Part shown: piece by piece, positions 15,853-23,865 of the stretch | Layout: the number at the start of each line of letters is the position of its first letter | How positions within the stretch are numbered: the first letter of the stretch is position 1 | DNA from: Hyphomicrobiales bacterium | Lineage (GTDB): Bacteria; Pseudomonadota; Alphaproteobacteria; Rhizobiales; Rhizobiaceae | DNA: 56,312 bases | NCBI GenBank assembly: GCA_012842935.1 | Contig: DUSC01000072.1 | Location: 1-56,312 of the forward strand | Reading direction: 5' to 3' | Program-made: the position numbers and the translations under genes | The notes under the pieces: generated by a model | What the model was told of the DNA's origin: nothing | Seen by the model: only the letters and a program-made list of their open reading frames with translations | Database searches by the model: none

Positions 15853-17786
15853 GCGGCGTCGCGCGAGTCGAGGGCGTCGCGCCCGCGGGCTTCGACCGCT
15901 GGACAACGCTCGGCGCCGATCTCGTCTCGGTGCTCGCGGTTGCGGGGATGCTCACCGGCGCCATGGTCGTCGTCGTCGACGTGCTGCTGCGCTGGCTGGC
16001 TGGATCGGCCGTCGTCGCCCTGAACGAGGTGATGAGCCAGGTCTTCGCGGTCGCCATCGCGGCGACATTGCCGGCCGGCGCCGCCCGCCGCGTCGATCTC
16101 AGGGTCGATCTGCTCGGCTTTTCGATCGGGCCTCGCCTGAACGGCTGGCTGACACTCGCGGGGTCGATGCTGCTGGCACTGCTGTTCGGCGTACTCGCCT
16201 GGCGCATCTGGGGCCTCGGCCTGCGCTTTCACGCGCAGGGGCGCGAGACCCTCATCCTGCTGTGGCCGGTCGCGCCGACCTATTTCCTGGTCGCGATCGC
16301 CATGGCCGGTGCGGCGATCGTCCACTTCGCCAACGCCGTCCGCGATGGGGCGGCACTTCGCCGGACGGCCGCGGATCGGGGAACCGGGCTCGCCGGAGCC
16401 GCCGTCGTCGCCGCGACGCTGCTTCTCCTGGCGGTCGCGATCGGCTGGGCGCTGGTCGATGTCGGCTCGATGTCCGGCTTCGCGGCCGGATACCCCGGAA
16501 CGTTCGTGACACTCGCCCTCCTGCTGCTCTGGCTCTGCGTTATGGCGCAGCTGCCGCTCGCGCCCGTCACCGGCTTCATCGGGCTCCTGGGGACGACACT
16601 GCTCGTCGGCAGCCGCTCGGCCGGCAACGTCTTCGCCACCGACGCGATGGAATTCCTGACCAATCCGCAGGTGGCGACGCTGCCGCTGTTCCTGATGATG
16701 GGCAGCTTCGCCGCCGCCGCTGGCGTCTCGGACGACATCTACCGGCTGGCCTACTCGGTCCTTGGCCGCGTCCGCGGCGGCCTCGCCTATGCCACCGTGG
16801 CCGGCTGCGCCGGCTTCGGCTCTGTGAGCGGCTCCTCGGTCGCGACGGCGGCGACGTTCGGCCGCATCGCGCTACCGCAGATGATCGGTCGCGGATATGC
16901 CCCGGGTTTCGCGACGGGGACCGTCGCCGCGGGCGGCACGCTGGGCGCGCTGGTACCGCCTTCGGGCTCGCTCATCCTTTTCGCGCTGCTGACGGAGCAG
17001 TCCATTGCAACGCTCTTCGTCGCGGCGATGCTCCCGGCGCTGCTTGCCATCCTGCTCTACTTCGCGGCGATCGCTGTCGTTGTGAGGATGAGGCCGCAGG
17101 CGGCTCCGCTAATGGAGGCCGCGCCGGAACCCGTGCTGCCGGCACTTATCGCAGCCTTTCCCGTGATTGTTCTCTTCGCCGCCATCATCGGCGGTCTCTA
17201 CGGCGGCGTCTTCACCGTCACCGAGAGCGCGGCGTTCGGCGCGGCCGGCGCCTTCGTGCTCGCGCTCGTGCGCGGCAAGCTCAACCGCCGGCGTTTCCTG
17301 TCCGTGATGTCGGAGACGAGCGCCACGACGGCGATGATCTACGCCCTGATCTTCGGTGCATTGATCTTCTCCTTCTTCGTCAATCTCGGCCAGGCGCCGG
17401 ACCTGGTGGCACGCTGGATCGGCGATCTCCGGGCCGCCCCCATCCTGATCCTGCTGGCCTTCGTCCTCTTCTATCTCCTGCTCGGCGCCGTGATGGACAG
17501 TTTCGCCGTGATGGTCATCACCGTGCCGGTCGTGACCCCGATCGTCCTCGGCCTCGGCTACGACATCCATTTCTGGGGCGTTCTGATGCTCGTGATCGTC
17601 GAACTGGGCCTCGTCACGCCGCCCTTCGGCATCAATCTCTTCGTCATCAAGAGCCTGTACCCGGACGTGCCGCTGAGGACGGTCATGAGCGGCGTCGCGC
17701 CGTTCATCGTCGCGGACCTCGTCAAGATCGCGCTGCTGATCGCCTTCCCCGCGATCGCGCTGTGGCTGCCGTCGACCATGCGATAG
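15849..17786 (+). CDS. TRAP transporter fused DctQM permease
   Basis: Inner-membrane protein of 645 residues joining the small (DctQ, about residues 15-170, four membrane segments) and large (DctM, about 195-645) TRAP subunits. The DctM part has typical runs such as ATLPLFLMMGSFAAAAGVS, GSVSGSSVATAATFG and GALVPPSGSLILF. With a DctP binding protein it imports organic acids using the sodium or proton gradient. The ATG at 15849 overlaps the FAH stop (ATGA), indicating translational coupling. The matching dctP lies at the head of the convergent operon at 21.7-22.7 kb, not next to this gene. The gene ends 9 bases from the convergent DenD-like gene. Confidence 0.93.
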   Translation: MSGVARVEGVAPAGFDRWTTLGADLVSVLAVAGMLTGAMVVVVDVLLRWLAGSAVVALNEVMSQVFAVAIAATLPAGAARRVDLRVDLLGFSIGPRLNGWLTLAGSMLLALLFGVLAWRIWGLGLRFHAQGRETLILLWPVAPTYFLVAIAMAGAAIVHFANAVRDGAALRRTAADRGTGLAGAAVVAATLLLLAVAIGWALVDVGSMSGFAAGYPGTFVTLALLLLWLCVMAQLPLAPVTGFIGLLGTTLLVGSRSAGNVFATDAMEFLTNPQVATLPLFLMMGSFAAAAGVSDDIYRLAYSVLGRVRGGLAYATVAGCAGFGSVSGSSVATAATFGRIALPQMIGRGYAPGFATGTVAAGGTLGALVPPSGSLILFALLTEQSIATLFVAAMLPALLAILLYFAAIAVVVRMRPQAAPLMEAAPEPVLPALIAAFPVIVLFAAIIGGLYGGVFTVTESAAFGAAGAFVLALVRGKLNRRRFLSVMSETSATTAMIYALIFGALIFSFFVNLGQAPDLVARWIGDLRAAPILILLAFVLFYLLLGAVMDSFAVMVITVPVVTPIVLGLGYDIHFWGVLMLVIVELGLVTPPFGINLFVIKSLYPDVPLRTVMSGVAPFIVADLVKIALLIAFPAIALWLPSTMR

Positions 17787-17794
17787 CCGGCCGG

Positions 17795-18745
17795 TCAGTC
17801 CGTTGCGTTGGCGACGAGCTGATCGACGTCCCTGTCCGCCAGGAAGCCGGCGGCGAGGGCTGCGGTCGGTTTCAGCGGCGGCATGCCCGCGAAGAGCCTC
17901 TCGATCTCCGGGTCCGGTGCGTAGGCGATGCCCCTAACCGCATCGGGCCCGAAACGCCGCCCGAGCGCGGCGACGACGTCGCCGATCGGCGCATGCAGCG
18001 CGGGAAGCTGCCAGACACGCGACGGCCGCAAGGCGTCGCCCCCGAGCCGCGCTGCGTGAAGCAGGTTCTCCACGCAGACGCGCCGCGACATCCACCAGGA
18101 GGCGGCTGCGGGCCGCACGGGGCAGACATAGGGCTCGCCCGCCCTCGCCTTGTGGAAGAGCTGGCTCATGAACGCCGAGCCGTGCCCGGTCTCGGCAGGG
18201 GGACGGGGAACGATGCCCGGCAGCCGCACGCTGCGCGCGTCGATCGCGCCGCGCCGCGACAGGTCGGCCAGGTAGAACTCCGTCATGAGCTTGTGGGCCC
18301 CGTAGCTCAGCCGAGGCTGCGGCAGGATGTTCTCGTCGAAGGAGTGCGGCGGCAGGGCGCCGTAGACGGCGATGGTGCTGGCGAAGACGACGAGCGGACG
18401 CCGGGAATGAGCGTCTTGCGCCGCCAGACGGCGGGCGATACCGGCCGGCGCCGCCAGGTTGATGTCTTCCCCGCCGTCGGCGCGTTTCTCGGCGGCGGCG
18501 CCCGGCATGCTGGCGAGATGGAACAGGACATCCGTGGGCTCCCGCAGAAGCGCATCGAGATAGGCCGGCTCGGTGAGATCGCCGCAATGCCAGCGGGCGA
18601 AGCCGGGCAGCGCCAGATCCGAGGCGGCGCGGTCCGCCAGGATCAGTTCGTCGACGGGAACGCCCAGGGCGCCGCGATCGCCGGCCAGCCGGCGCGCGAG
18701 GCCGTCGCCGACGAAACCCGACGCGCCGGTGACGACAACTCTCAT
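17795..18745 (-). CDS. NAD-dependent epimerase/dehydratase, DenD (D-erythronate dehydrogenase)-like
   Basis: Extended SDR of 316 residues. The nucleotide motif GASGFVGDGLARRL starts at residue 7, the catalytic serine is in ASTIAVYG, and Tyr/Lys are in LSYGAHK. The pattern VVTGASGFVG, STIAVYG and SYGAHKLMTEFYLADLSRRG fits the DenD branch, whose known member oxidises D-erythronate. It is the last gene of the leftward catabolic operon, and its ATG overlaps the cupin stop. In this setting it more likely oxidises a hydroxy-acid fragment of the imported compound than erythronate, which is inference. The family call is firm. Confidence 0.85.
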   Translation of the reverse strand: MRVVVTGASGFVGDGLARRLAGDRGALGVPVDELILADRAASDLALPGFARWHCGDLTEPAYLDALLREPTDVLFHLASMPGAAAEKRADGGEDINLAAPAGIARRLAAQDAHSRRPLVVFASTIAVYGALPPHSFDENILPQPRLSYGAHKLMTEFYLADLSRRGAIDARSVRLPGIVPRPPAETGHGSAFMSQLFHKARAGEPYVCPVRPAAASWWMSRRVCVENLLHAARLGGDALRPSRVWQLPALHAPIGDVVAALGRRFGPDAVRGIAYAPDPEIERLFAGMPPLKPTAALAAGFLADRDVDQLVANATD

Positions 18746-19335
18746 CGGCCGGCCGCGTTATGCCCCTTCAGCGCTTCCGCGATGTCGGGCGAATAGCGGG
18801 CGTCGACCAGCACGAAGAGCATCCGCGCCGGCGCGCCGGAACGGTTCGCCCAGGCGTGGTTCGTGCCGCGCTGGACGACGACGGTGCCCTTCTCCAGCTC
18901 GACTTCGCTGTCGTCGAGCACCAGTGTCAGGCGGCCCTCGAGAACCACGCCGTAATCGATCGTTTCGGTCCGGTGCATCAGCGGGTGAGGCGAATCCTCC
19001 TTCACCGTCGAGGCGGAGGCATCGCCCATCGACGCGAAATGCTCACCCATCCGTGCCGCGGCGGTTGCCAGGAATTCGTCGGAATCGGGCGGAATGTCGA
19101 CGATGCGGATGCGTGTACCGTGGCGCGGTGGCGGCAGCGTCAGCGCGCCGATGGTCGGGTCTTCGCCATTGTCGATGACGGGCGGCGCGCCGGATGTCGC
19201 CCATACCTCATGGAAGAAGGTTCCGGGCACAGTCGGCAGTTCGACCGAGGTCGGCAATGGCCCGGCGCTGGCGACGACGGCCTTCCCGGTGGCGTCATGG
19301 CCGGTGACGATGCGGCGGATCGGCGGAAAGTTCAC
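18742..19335 (-). CDS. Cupin-domain protein
   Basis: A protein of 197 residues with a single C-terminal cupin barrel (about residues 110-185). The stretch from HPLMHRTETIDYGVVLEGRL to QRGTNHAWANR corresponds to the two cupin motifs, with His residues that could bind a metal. The N-terminal half (residues 1-105) resembles domains that accompany cupins in uncharacterised catabolic proteins. It may be an isomerase, a dioxygenase-like enzyme or a ligand-binding protein. Its ATG follows the Rieske gene by 3 bases and its end overlaps the DenD-like start. Only a role in this catabolic pathway is suggested. Confidence 0.8.
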   Translation of the reverse strand: MNFPPIRRIVTGHDATGKAVVASAGPLPTSVELPTVPGTFFHEVWATSGAPPVIDNGEDPTIGALTLPPPRHGTRIRIVDIPPDSDEFLATAAARMGEHFASMGDASASTVKEDSPHPLMHRTETIDYGVVLEGRLTLVLDDSEVELEKGTVVVQRGTNHAWANRSGAPARMLFVLVDARYSPDIAEALKGHNAAGR

Positions 19336-19338
19336 GAA

Positions 19339-19734
19339 TCACCTCCTGAAGCCGGGCGCATATTTGCCCCTCACCCTGACGAGGCCGTCGCGCAGTTCGA
19401 TCTCGACCGGCGTCAGGCTCTGCCCGAGGCACGGGCCGAGCACGCACTCGCCACTGGCGATGTCGAACAGCGCGCCGTGCGCGAAGCACATGATCCTTTC
19501 GCCCGACGGGTCGAGGAACTCGTCCTTCTTCCAGGCCATGCGCGCACGGTCGTAGTGGGGGCAGTGATTGCGCCACGCATGGACAGCCGCGCCGCGCCGC
19601 ACGACGAACATCGTGTCGCGTCCCTCGCCCAGCGGATCGAAACCGCGGGATCTGCCGTCGACGAGGTCTTCGAGGCGGCAGAGCGGCTCGGCGATCTCGC
19701 GAGTTTCGGCCTTGTGGCGCTGCGCAACGCTCAT
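19339..19734 (-). CDS. Rieske [2Fe-2S] ferredoxin
   Basis: A small Rieske protein of 131 residues. The cluster ligands are Cys58 and His60 (HCPHYD) and Cys83 and His86 (CFAHGALF), in the normal order Cys-X-His and Cys-X2-His. There is no catalytic mononuclear-iron domain, so it is an electron carrier rather than an oxygenase. The ATG at 19734 lies 3 bases after the stop of the extradiol-dioxygenase gene, and the frame is open further upstream only as a shadow of that gene. It could reduce an oxygenase or reactivate the dioxygenase iron, as XylT-type ferredoxins do; this is inference. No reductase gene is nearby. Confidence 0.88.
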   Translation of the reverse strand: MSVAQRHKAETREIAEPLCRLEDLVDGRSRGFDPLGEGRDTMFVVRRGAAVHAWRNHCPHYDRARMAWKKDEFLDPSGERIMCFAHGALFDIASGECVLGPCLGQSLTPVEIELRDGLVRVRGKYAPGFRR

Positions 19735-19736
19735 GC

Positions 19737-20681
19737 TCAGCCCTGCTTGCCGGGAGGCGGCCCGCCCGGCGCCCATTTCTCGACGTTCTCGAACAGGAAG
19801 AGCTGCGCAGCCTCGGCCGACATCGGCGTCTCGCGCTCGGTCCACGCGCCGTCGTGGAGGTCCATGTCGGCGTCGTACTCGACATGCGTGCCGAGCGGCG
19901 AGTTGAAGTACCAGAACCAGTTCGATCCGAACTTGTGCCGGCCCGGTCCCCAGAAGCTCTCGTAGCCCTTCTTGACCATGCGCGATCCAGCCAGCATCAG
20001 TTCGGTCGGGCCCTGCATGTGGAAAGCCAGATGCTCCAGCCCTTGCATGTAGGCCGGCGTCTGGATCATGAACAGGACGTGGTGGTCGAAGTTCGACTGC
20101 GGGCGCAGGAACGGTCCGGTGTTGGTGAACTTGTCGGTGATGACGAATTTCAGCCGCTCGATGTAGAATTTCGTCAGCCGCTCCATGTCCGGCACGAAGT
20201 AGACGATGTGCGACAAGGTGCGCGGTTTGGCCTCGGCATCCTGGTTGGCGCCGAGCACGTTGGCCGGGCGGCCCGGTTTCGCACCGGGGCTGTTGATCAT
20301 CTCGGCCGGCAGGTCGAGCTTGCGCCGCGTCGTCACGCGGAATCCGAGCGCGAAGTCGAGATCGTCGCGGCACGACAGCGAACCGTCGGCCTCGCGTATG
20401 ATATCCCGGTCCTTGCCGAGTTCGGCCGCGATCTCCTCCAGCGTCTCCTGGTCCTCGACGCCGTAGATCGTCTTGCGCAGCATGGATGCCGTCGGAAGCG
20501 GCCTTGGCAGGGAGGGATCGCTCCGCTTGCGGATCGTGATGCCCGTGCCGTCGAGCGCATGGTAGCTGGCGCCGCCCTCGGTCCTGTCCACCTCGTCGAG
20601 GCCGTAGTCGACGAGGAAGGCGCGGCAAGCGTCGAGGTCGTCGACGCCGAAGATGAGTTCGTCTGGCCCGATGATACGCAT
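19737..20681 (-). CDS. VOC-family extradiol ring-cleavage dioxygenase
   Basis: A protein of 314 residues with two vicinal-oxygen-chelate modules (about residues 4-125 and 154-290). The likely Fe(II) ligands are His158 (TLSHIVYF), His217 (LEHLAFH) and Glu268 (THVEYDAD), the two-His one-carboxylate set of type I extradiol dioxygenases such as catechol 2,3-dioxygenase. It would cleave a dihydroxylated aromatic ring next to the diol using O2. A long insertion at about residues 95-152 makes it unlike the classic biphenyl or catechol enzymes. It lies 14 bases after the MBL-fold gene in the leftward operon. The ring substrate is unknown. Confidence 0.85.
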   Translation of the reverse strand: MRIIGPDELIFGVDDLDACRAFLVDYGLDEVDRTEGGASYHALDGTGITIRKRSDPSLPRPLPTASMLRKTIYGVEDQETLEEIAAELGKDRDIIREADGSLSCRDDLDFALGFRVTTRRKLDLPAEMINSPGAKPGRPANVLGANQDAEAKPRTLSHIVYFVPDMERLTKFYIERLKFVITDKFTNTGPFLRPQSNFDHHVLFMIQTPAYMQGLEHLAFHMQGPTELMLAGSRMVKKGYESFWGPGRHKFGSNWFWYFNSPLGTHVEYDADMDLHDGAWTERETPMSAEAAQLFLFENVEKWAPGGPPPGKQG

Positions 20682-20695
20682 TGGGTTTCTCCGCG

Positions 20696-21619
20696 TTAGA
20701 AGACGTCGTAATCGTTTGCCACGGTTATCCTGCCGGCGAAGCTGCGCCCGATCTCGGCGGTAAGCGCGGCGGGATCGATCCTATCGGGCGAGCCGGTGGC
20801 AATGTGGGCGACAAGTAGATGTTTCGCCCGTGCCGCCGTCGCCAGCCGACCGAGATCGTCAGGCGCGAGATGGTGGTCGGTCAGGTGCCTTCGAATGAAG
20901 GCAACCGCCTTCTCGGGCAGGTCGGGCGCTTGGCGAAGGACGCCGGCAAGCGTGTCATCGATGTCGATCACCTCGCCAACGAGGAGGTCGCAACCGGCCG
21001 CCAGTCTCTCCACCGCCTCCGAGCGGCCGGTGTCACCGGTGTAGACGATCGCGCGGTCGACCAGGTCGAAGCGCATCGACAGCGACTGGTAGCGTTCGTA
21101 TTCGGGGGCGCCTGGCTCGAACGAATAGTGATTGTTTCGGCAGACGGTCAGCCGGAAGCCGGGGAAGTCGCGAACATCGCCGTCGCGCAATTCCTCGACT
21201 GTCGCAATCTGGTCACGCTTGAAACGTGGCGCGCCGGGCATGCCGTAGCCCGCCTCCATCGCGGGCTCCAGCGCGTCGAGCAAACCTTCGACCATGCGCG
21301 CGGTTCCCGGTGCGCCGTAGATCATCAATGGTTTCGGCGAGTTGGTCTGCAGCCTGAGCGCCATGATCGCGAACAGGCCGCCGAAATGGTCGCCGTGCAG
21401 GTGGCTGACGAAGGCACGCTCGATCTGCCGGCAGAGCACGCCGACGGCGGCCAGACGGTGCGCTGCCCCGTCGCCCATGTCGACCAGGGAGTGCACGCCG
21501 TCGACCGTCAACAGGTAGGCCGGCTGCCCCCGCGAAGGATGCGGCGTCGGCCCGCCGAGCGTACCCAGCACGGTGAACCTGTTCCCCTGCGCCGGTACGC
21601 GCCGCGCTCCGTCAGCCAT
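20696..21619 (-). CDS. Metallo-beta-lactamase-fold hydrolase
   Basis: A protein of 307 residues with the dinuclear metal motif SHLHGDHFGG (HXHXDH), the bridging Asp in YTGDTGRSEA, and a late His in LLVAHIATG. The opening FTVLGTLGGPTPHPSRGQPAYLL resembles the RNase Z-like or arylsulfatase-like group. In a catabolic operon such enzymes usually hydrolyse lactones or esters. The ATG at 21619 is chosen over an upstream in-frame start at 21670 because the extension lies in the space after dctP. It is the second gene of the leftward operon, 57 bases after dctP. The substrate is unknown. Confidence 0.85.
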   Translation of the reverse strand: MADGARRVPAQGNRFTVLGTLGGPTPHPSRGQPAYLLTVDGVHSLVDMGDGAAHRLAAVGVLCRQIERAFVSHLHGDHFGGLFAIMALRLQTNSPKPLMIYGAPGTARMVEGLLDALEPAMEAGYGMPGAPRFKRDQIATVEELRDGDVRDFPGFRLTVCRNNHYSFEPGAPEYERYQSLSMRFDLVDRAIVYTGDTGRSEAVERLAAGCDLLVGEVIDIDDTLAGVLRQAPDLPEKAVAFIRRHLTDHHLAPDDLGRLATAARAKHLLVAHIATGSPDRIDPAALTAEIGRSFAGRITVANDYDVF

Positions 21620-21676
21620 GTCGCTACCTCGATCTGGTGTGGACTGGTGCAGCCGTCCCGGTGCCCGCAATGGCCG

Positions 21677-22684
21677 TCAGTTTGACTTGGCGGCCGCGAG
21701 CTCTTCCTTGAACATCTTGATCAGCTCGGCGCCGCCCGGCGCACGCTCGGCGAAACCGGCCTCGATGGCGGGCAGCATCTTCTCGCGAACGGCCGCAACA
21801 TCCTCAGCGGTCGCCTGGGTGACCGTATGGTTGCCGCCGGACTCGACCGCCTTCATCGCACCGGCCTCCCACTCGTCGACGAACTTGCCGAAGGCACGGC
21901 TTGCCTCACAACCGGAGTGCTTCATGAGCACGGCTTGCGCCTCCGGCGACAGCGAATCCCATTTTTCCTTGGCCATGAAGACGACCCCGGCGGCGCCGCC
22001 GAGCGGCGTCACGTAATGGTTGGTCGTGACCTCGTTCAGGCGGAAACCCGGAAAGGCGGTGAAGTTGATGATCGTGCCGTCGGCGGTCCCGCGCTGGAGA
22101 CCCTCGTACATCTCCGCGATGCCGAGCGAGAGCGGCGCGCCGCCGTAAGCGGCGACGATCGCGGCCGACGCCGGCGTCGTCGTGATGATCTTCTTGCCCG
22201 CAATGTCTTCGAGCTTCGTCGCGGGCGAGCCGTTCATGTGGAGGGAGGCCTGAGGAAACTCGACCCACAGAAGTGGGACGATATCGCCCAGCGCCGGCTG
22301 GAAAGCCCCCTTCTCGCTCATCCGGCACACCGCGACAGAGCCCTGCTCGGCCGTGTCGACCACGAACGGCAACGTGGCGACCAGCGTCGGCCCGAACTTA
22401 CCCGGATTCTGGACCGTCAGGCCCCAACCGATCTGCACGACGTCGTCGATGACGCGGTCGTAGAAGTTGGTGTGGTTGGCGATCGTCGGGCCGTGACGAA
22501 GCTCTATGGTGACCGCGCCGCCGGAATCGGCGTTTACCTTTTCCGCCCACGGGATGAGGAACCCCTGATTGAGCGGGTGTTGCTCCGGATTCGTCGTGGC
22601 AAAGACCAGCGTCTCCTGTGCGCCGGCCTGGCCGGCAAACGCCATCGCCACACCGGCGAGCAGCGCTGTCATGAACGTCCTCAT
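21677..22684 (-). CDS. TRAP transporter substrate-binding protein DctP
   Basis: Periplasmic binding protein of 335 residues. A signal peptide covers residues 1-22, with cleavage likely at AGA-QE. The body has the DctP pattern, including the opening TLVFATTNPEQHPLNQGFLIPWAEKV and the later GLQRGTADGTIINFTAF. The ATG at 22684, preceded by GGGAGGATC, gives a normal signal peptide; an upstream in-frame start at 22771 does not. It heads the leftward operon, while its DctQM permease ends the facing operon at 15.8-17.8 kb. The presence of both suggests import of a carboxylated aromatic or related acid. Confidence 0.93.
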   Translation of the reverse strand: MRTFMTALLAGVAMAFAGQAGAQETLVFATTNPEQHPLNQGFLIPWAEKVNADSGGAVTIELRHGPTIANHTNFYDRVIDDVVQIGWGLTVQNPGKFGPTLVATLPFVVDTAEQGSVAVCRMSEKGAFQPALGDIVPLLWVEFPQASLHMNGSPATKLEDIAGKKIITTTPASAAIVAAYGGAPLSLGIAEMYEGLQRGTADGTIINFTAFPGFRLNEVTTNHYVTPLGGAAGVVFMAKEKWDSLSPEAQAVLMKHSGCEASRAFGKFVDEWEAGAMKAVESGGNHTVTQATAEDVAAVREKMLPAIEAGFAERAPGGAELIKMFKEELAAAKSN

Positions 22685-22765
22685 GCGATCCTCCCTCTTG
22701 GAACGGGCCTGCCTTCCGGTACCCATTTCCCGCGCGAGGCTATACGCCGCCCGTCCTTTCAGGAA

Positions 22766-22780
22766 ATCCAATGATGGAAT
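22766..22780 (-). promoter_or_regulatory. Candidate LysR box B in the dctP/lysR divergent promoter
   Basis: Reading leftward, ATT-N9-GAT (ATTCCATCATTGGAT), one mismatch from the ATC-N9-GAT of boxes A and C, 82 bases before the dctP start. It overlaps a second inverted repeat, GATGG-AATG-CCATC, at 22773-22786. Its place between regulator and target is typical of LysR systems. Confidence 0.45.
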
Positions 22781-22863
22781 GCCATCTATTGAAACCTTGA
22801 ATGCATGGCCGACCTGTGGCTCACTGCGACGGCGAGCCGGGGCAACGGGAGGAGAAGGCGGCT

Positions 22864-23784
22864 ATGCGCTTCAAACGTCTTGACCTCAATCTCCTCGTCG
22901 CGCTGGACCACATGCTGCGCCTGCGCTCCATCTCGCGGGCCGCCGAGCAGATGAACATGAGCCAGTCGGCGATGAGCAATGCGCTGACCCGGCTGCGGGA
23001 GTATTTCGACGACCCCCTCTTGGTCCAGGTGGGGCGAAGGCTCGATCTGACGCCGCGCGCGCAAGACATGCAGGACCTCGTGCGCGACATACTGGTCCGG
23101 GTCGACGCGGCGATTTCCTCCGAAACCGAGTTCGACCCGGCCCGGTCGAACCGCGAATTCTCCATCCTGCTGTCCGACTTCACCATGCAGGTGCTGATGC
23201 CGCATGTGCTCCGCTTGGCCTACGCCGCATCGCCGTCGATCCGCTTCCGACTGCTGCCTCAGCAGACCTTTCCCTATCTCGAGCTCGACCGCGGCGAAGC
23301 GGACCTGCTGATCGCGCCGAAGGTGTTTTCGTCGCCCGATCACCCGAGCATGGCGTTGTTCGAGGACGAGTACTGCTGTCTGGTGTGGAAGGGCAGCCGG
23401 CTTGCGGATCGGCCCCTCACCGAGGAGGATTTCCTCTCGGCCGGCCATGTGCGCATGGTGCCCAGCACCGGTGCGAACTCATTCGAGGACCAATTCCTCG
23501 AGAAGCGCGGGATTTCGCGGCGCGTCGAAGTCAACTGCTACAGTTTCACGGCCCTGCCATACCTCATGCTGGGCACGGACCGCATCGCCACCGTGCACGG
23601 GCTGATCGCACGACACGCCGTTTCTCACCTGCCGCTGGTGCGTCAGCCGCTGCCGTTTCCCTGGATCGCGCTCGACGAGGTGCTGCAGTGGCACGGCCAT
23701 CGCAGCCGCGATTCGGGCCTGCTCTGGCTCCGCGGCATCTTCCGGAAAGCCGTGGAGGAGATGCTGGCCGCCCCGATCCAATGA
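22864..23784 (+). CDS. LysR-family transcriptional regulator, NodD-like
   Basis: A regulator of 306 residues. The N-terminal winged helix-turn-helix (residues 1-62) begins MRFKRLDLNLLVALDHMLRL and includes ISRAAEQMNMSQSAMSNALTRLREYF, close to the NodD/LinR branch. The rest is the two-lobed effector domain. The ATG at 22864 directly starts the helix-turn-helix and has a GGGAGGAG run upstream. It is divergent from the dctP operon and 81 bases upstream of the FAD-monooxygenase gene. NodD-type regulators bind ATC-N9-GAT sites, and such sites occur before all three transcription units of this cluster, so it is the likely pathway activator. The inducer is unknown. Confidence 0.93.
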   Translation: MRFKRLDLNLLVALDHMLRLRSISRAAEQMNMSQSAMSNALTRLREYFDDPLLVQVGRRLDLTPRAQDMQDLVRDILVRVDAAISSETEFDPARSNREFSILLSDFTMQVLMPHVLRLAYAASPSIRFRLLPQQTFPYLELDRGEADLLIAPKVFSSPDHPSMALFEDEYCCLVWKGSRLADRPLTEEDFLSAGHVRMVPSTGANSFEDQFLEKRGISRRVEVNCYSFTALPYLMLGTDRIATVHGLIARHAVSHLPLVRQPLPFPWIALDEVLQWHGHRSRDSGLLWLRGIFRKAVEEMLAAPIQ

Positions 23785-23801
23785 TTCCGTGAATGCATCT
23801 C

Positions 23802-23816
23802 ATCCATTCTCTTGAT
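23802..23816 (+). promoter_or_regulatory. Candidate LysR box C upstream of the FAD monooxygenase
   Basis: ATCCATTCTCTTGAT, an ATC-N9-GAT motif 50 bases before the monooxygenase ATG. It shares ATCCATTC and the closing GAT with box A, 9.9 kb away. Confidence 0.5.
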
Positions 23817-23865
23817 TTCCCAAATTGCCCGACAGTGGTTACGAGCCGGGGAAAGGGAGGAGAAC

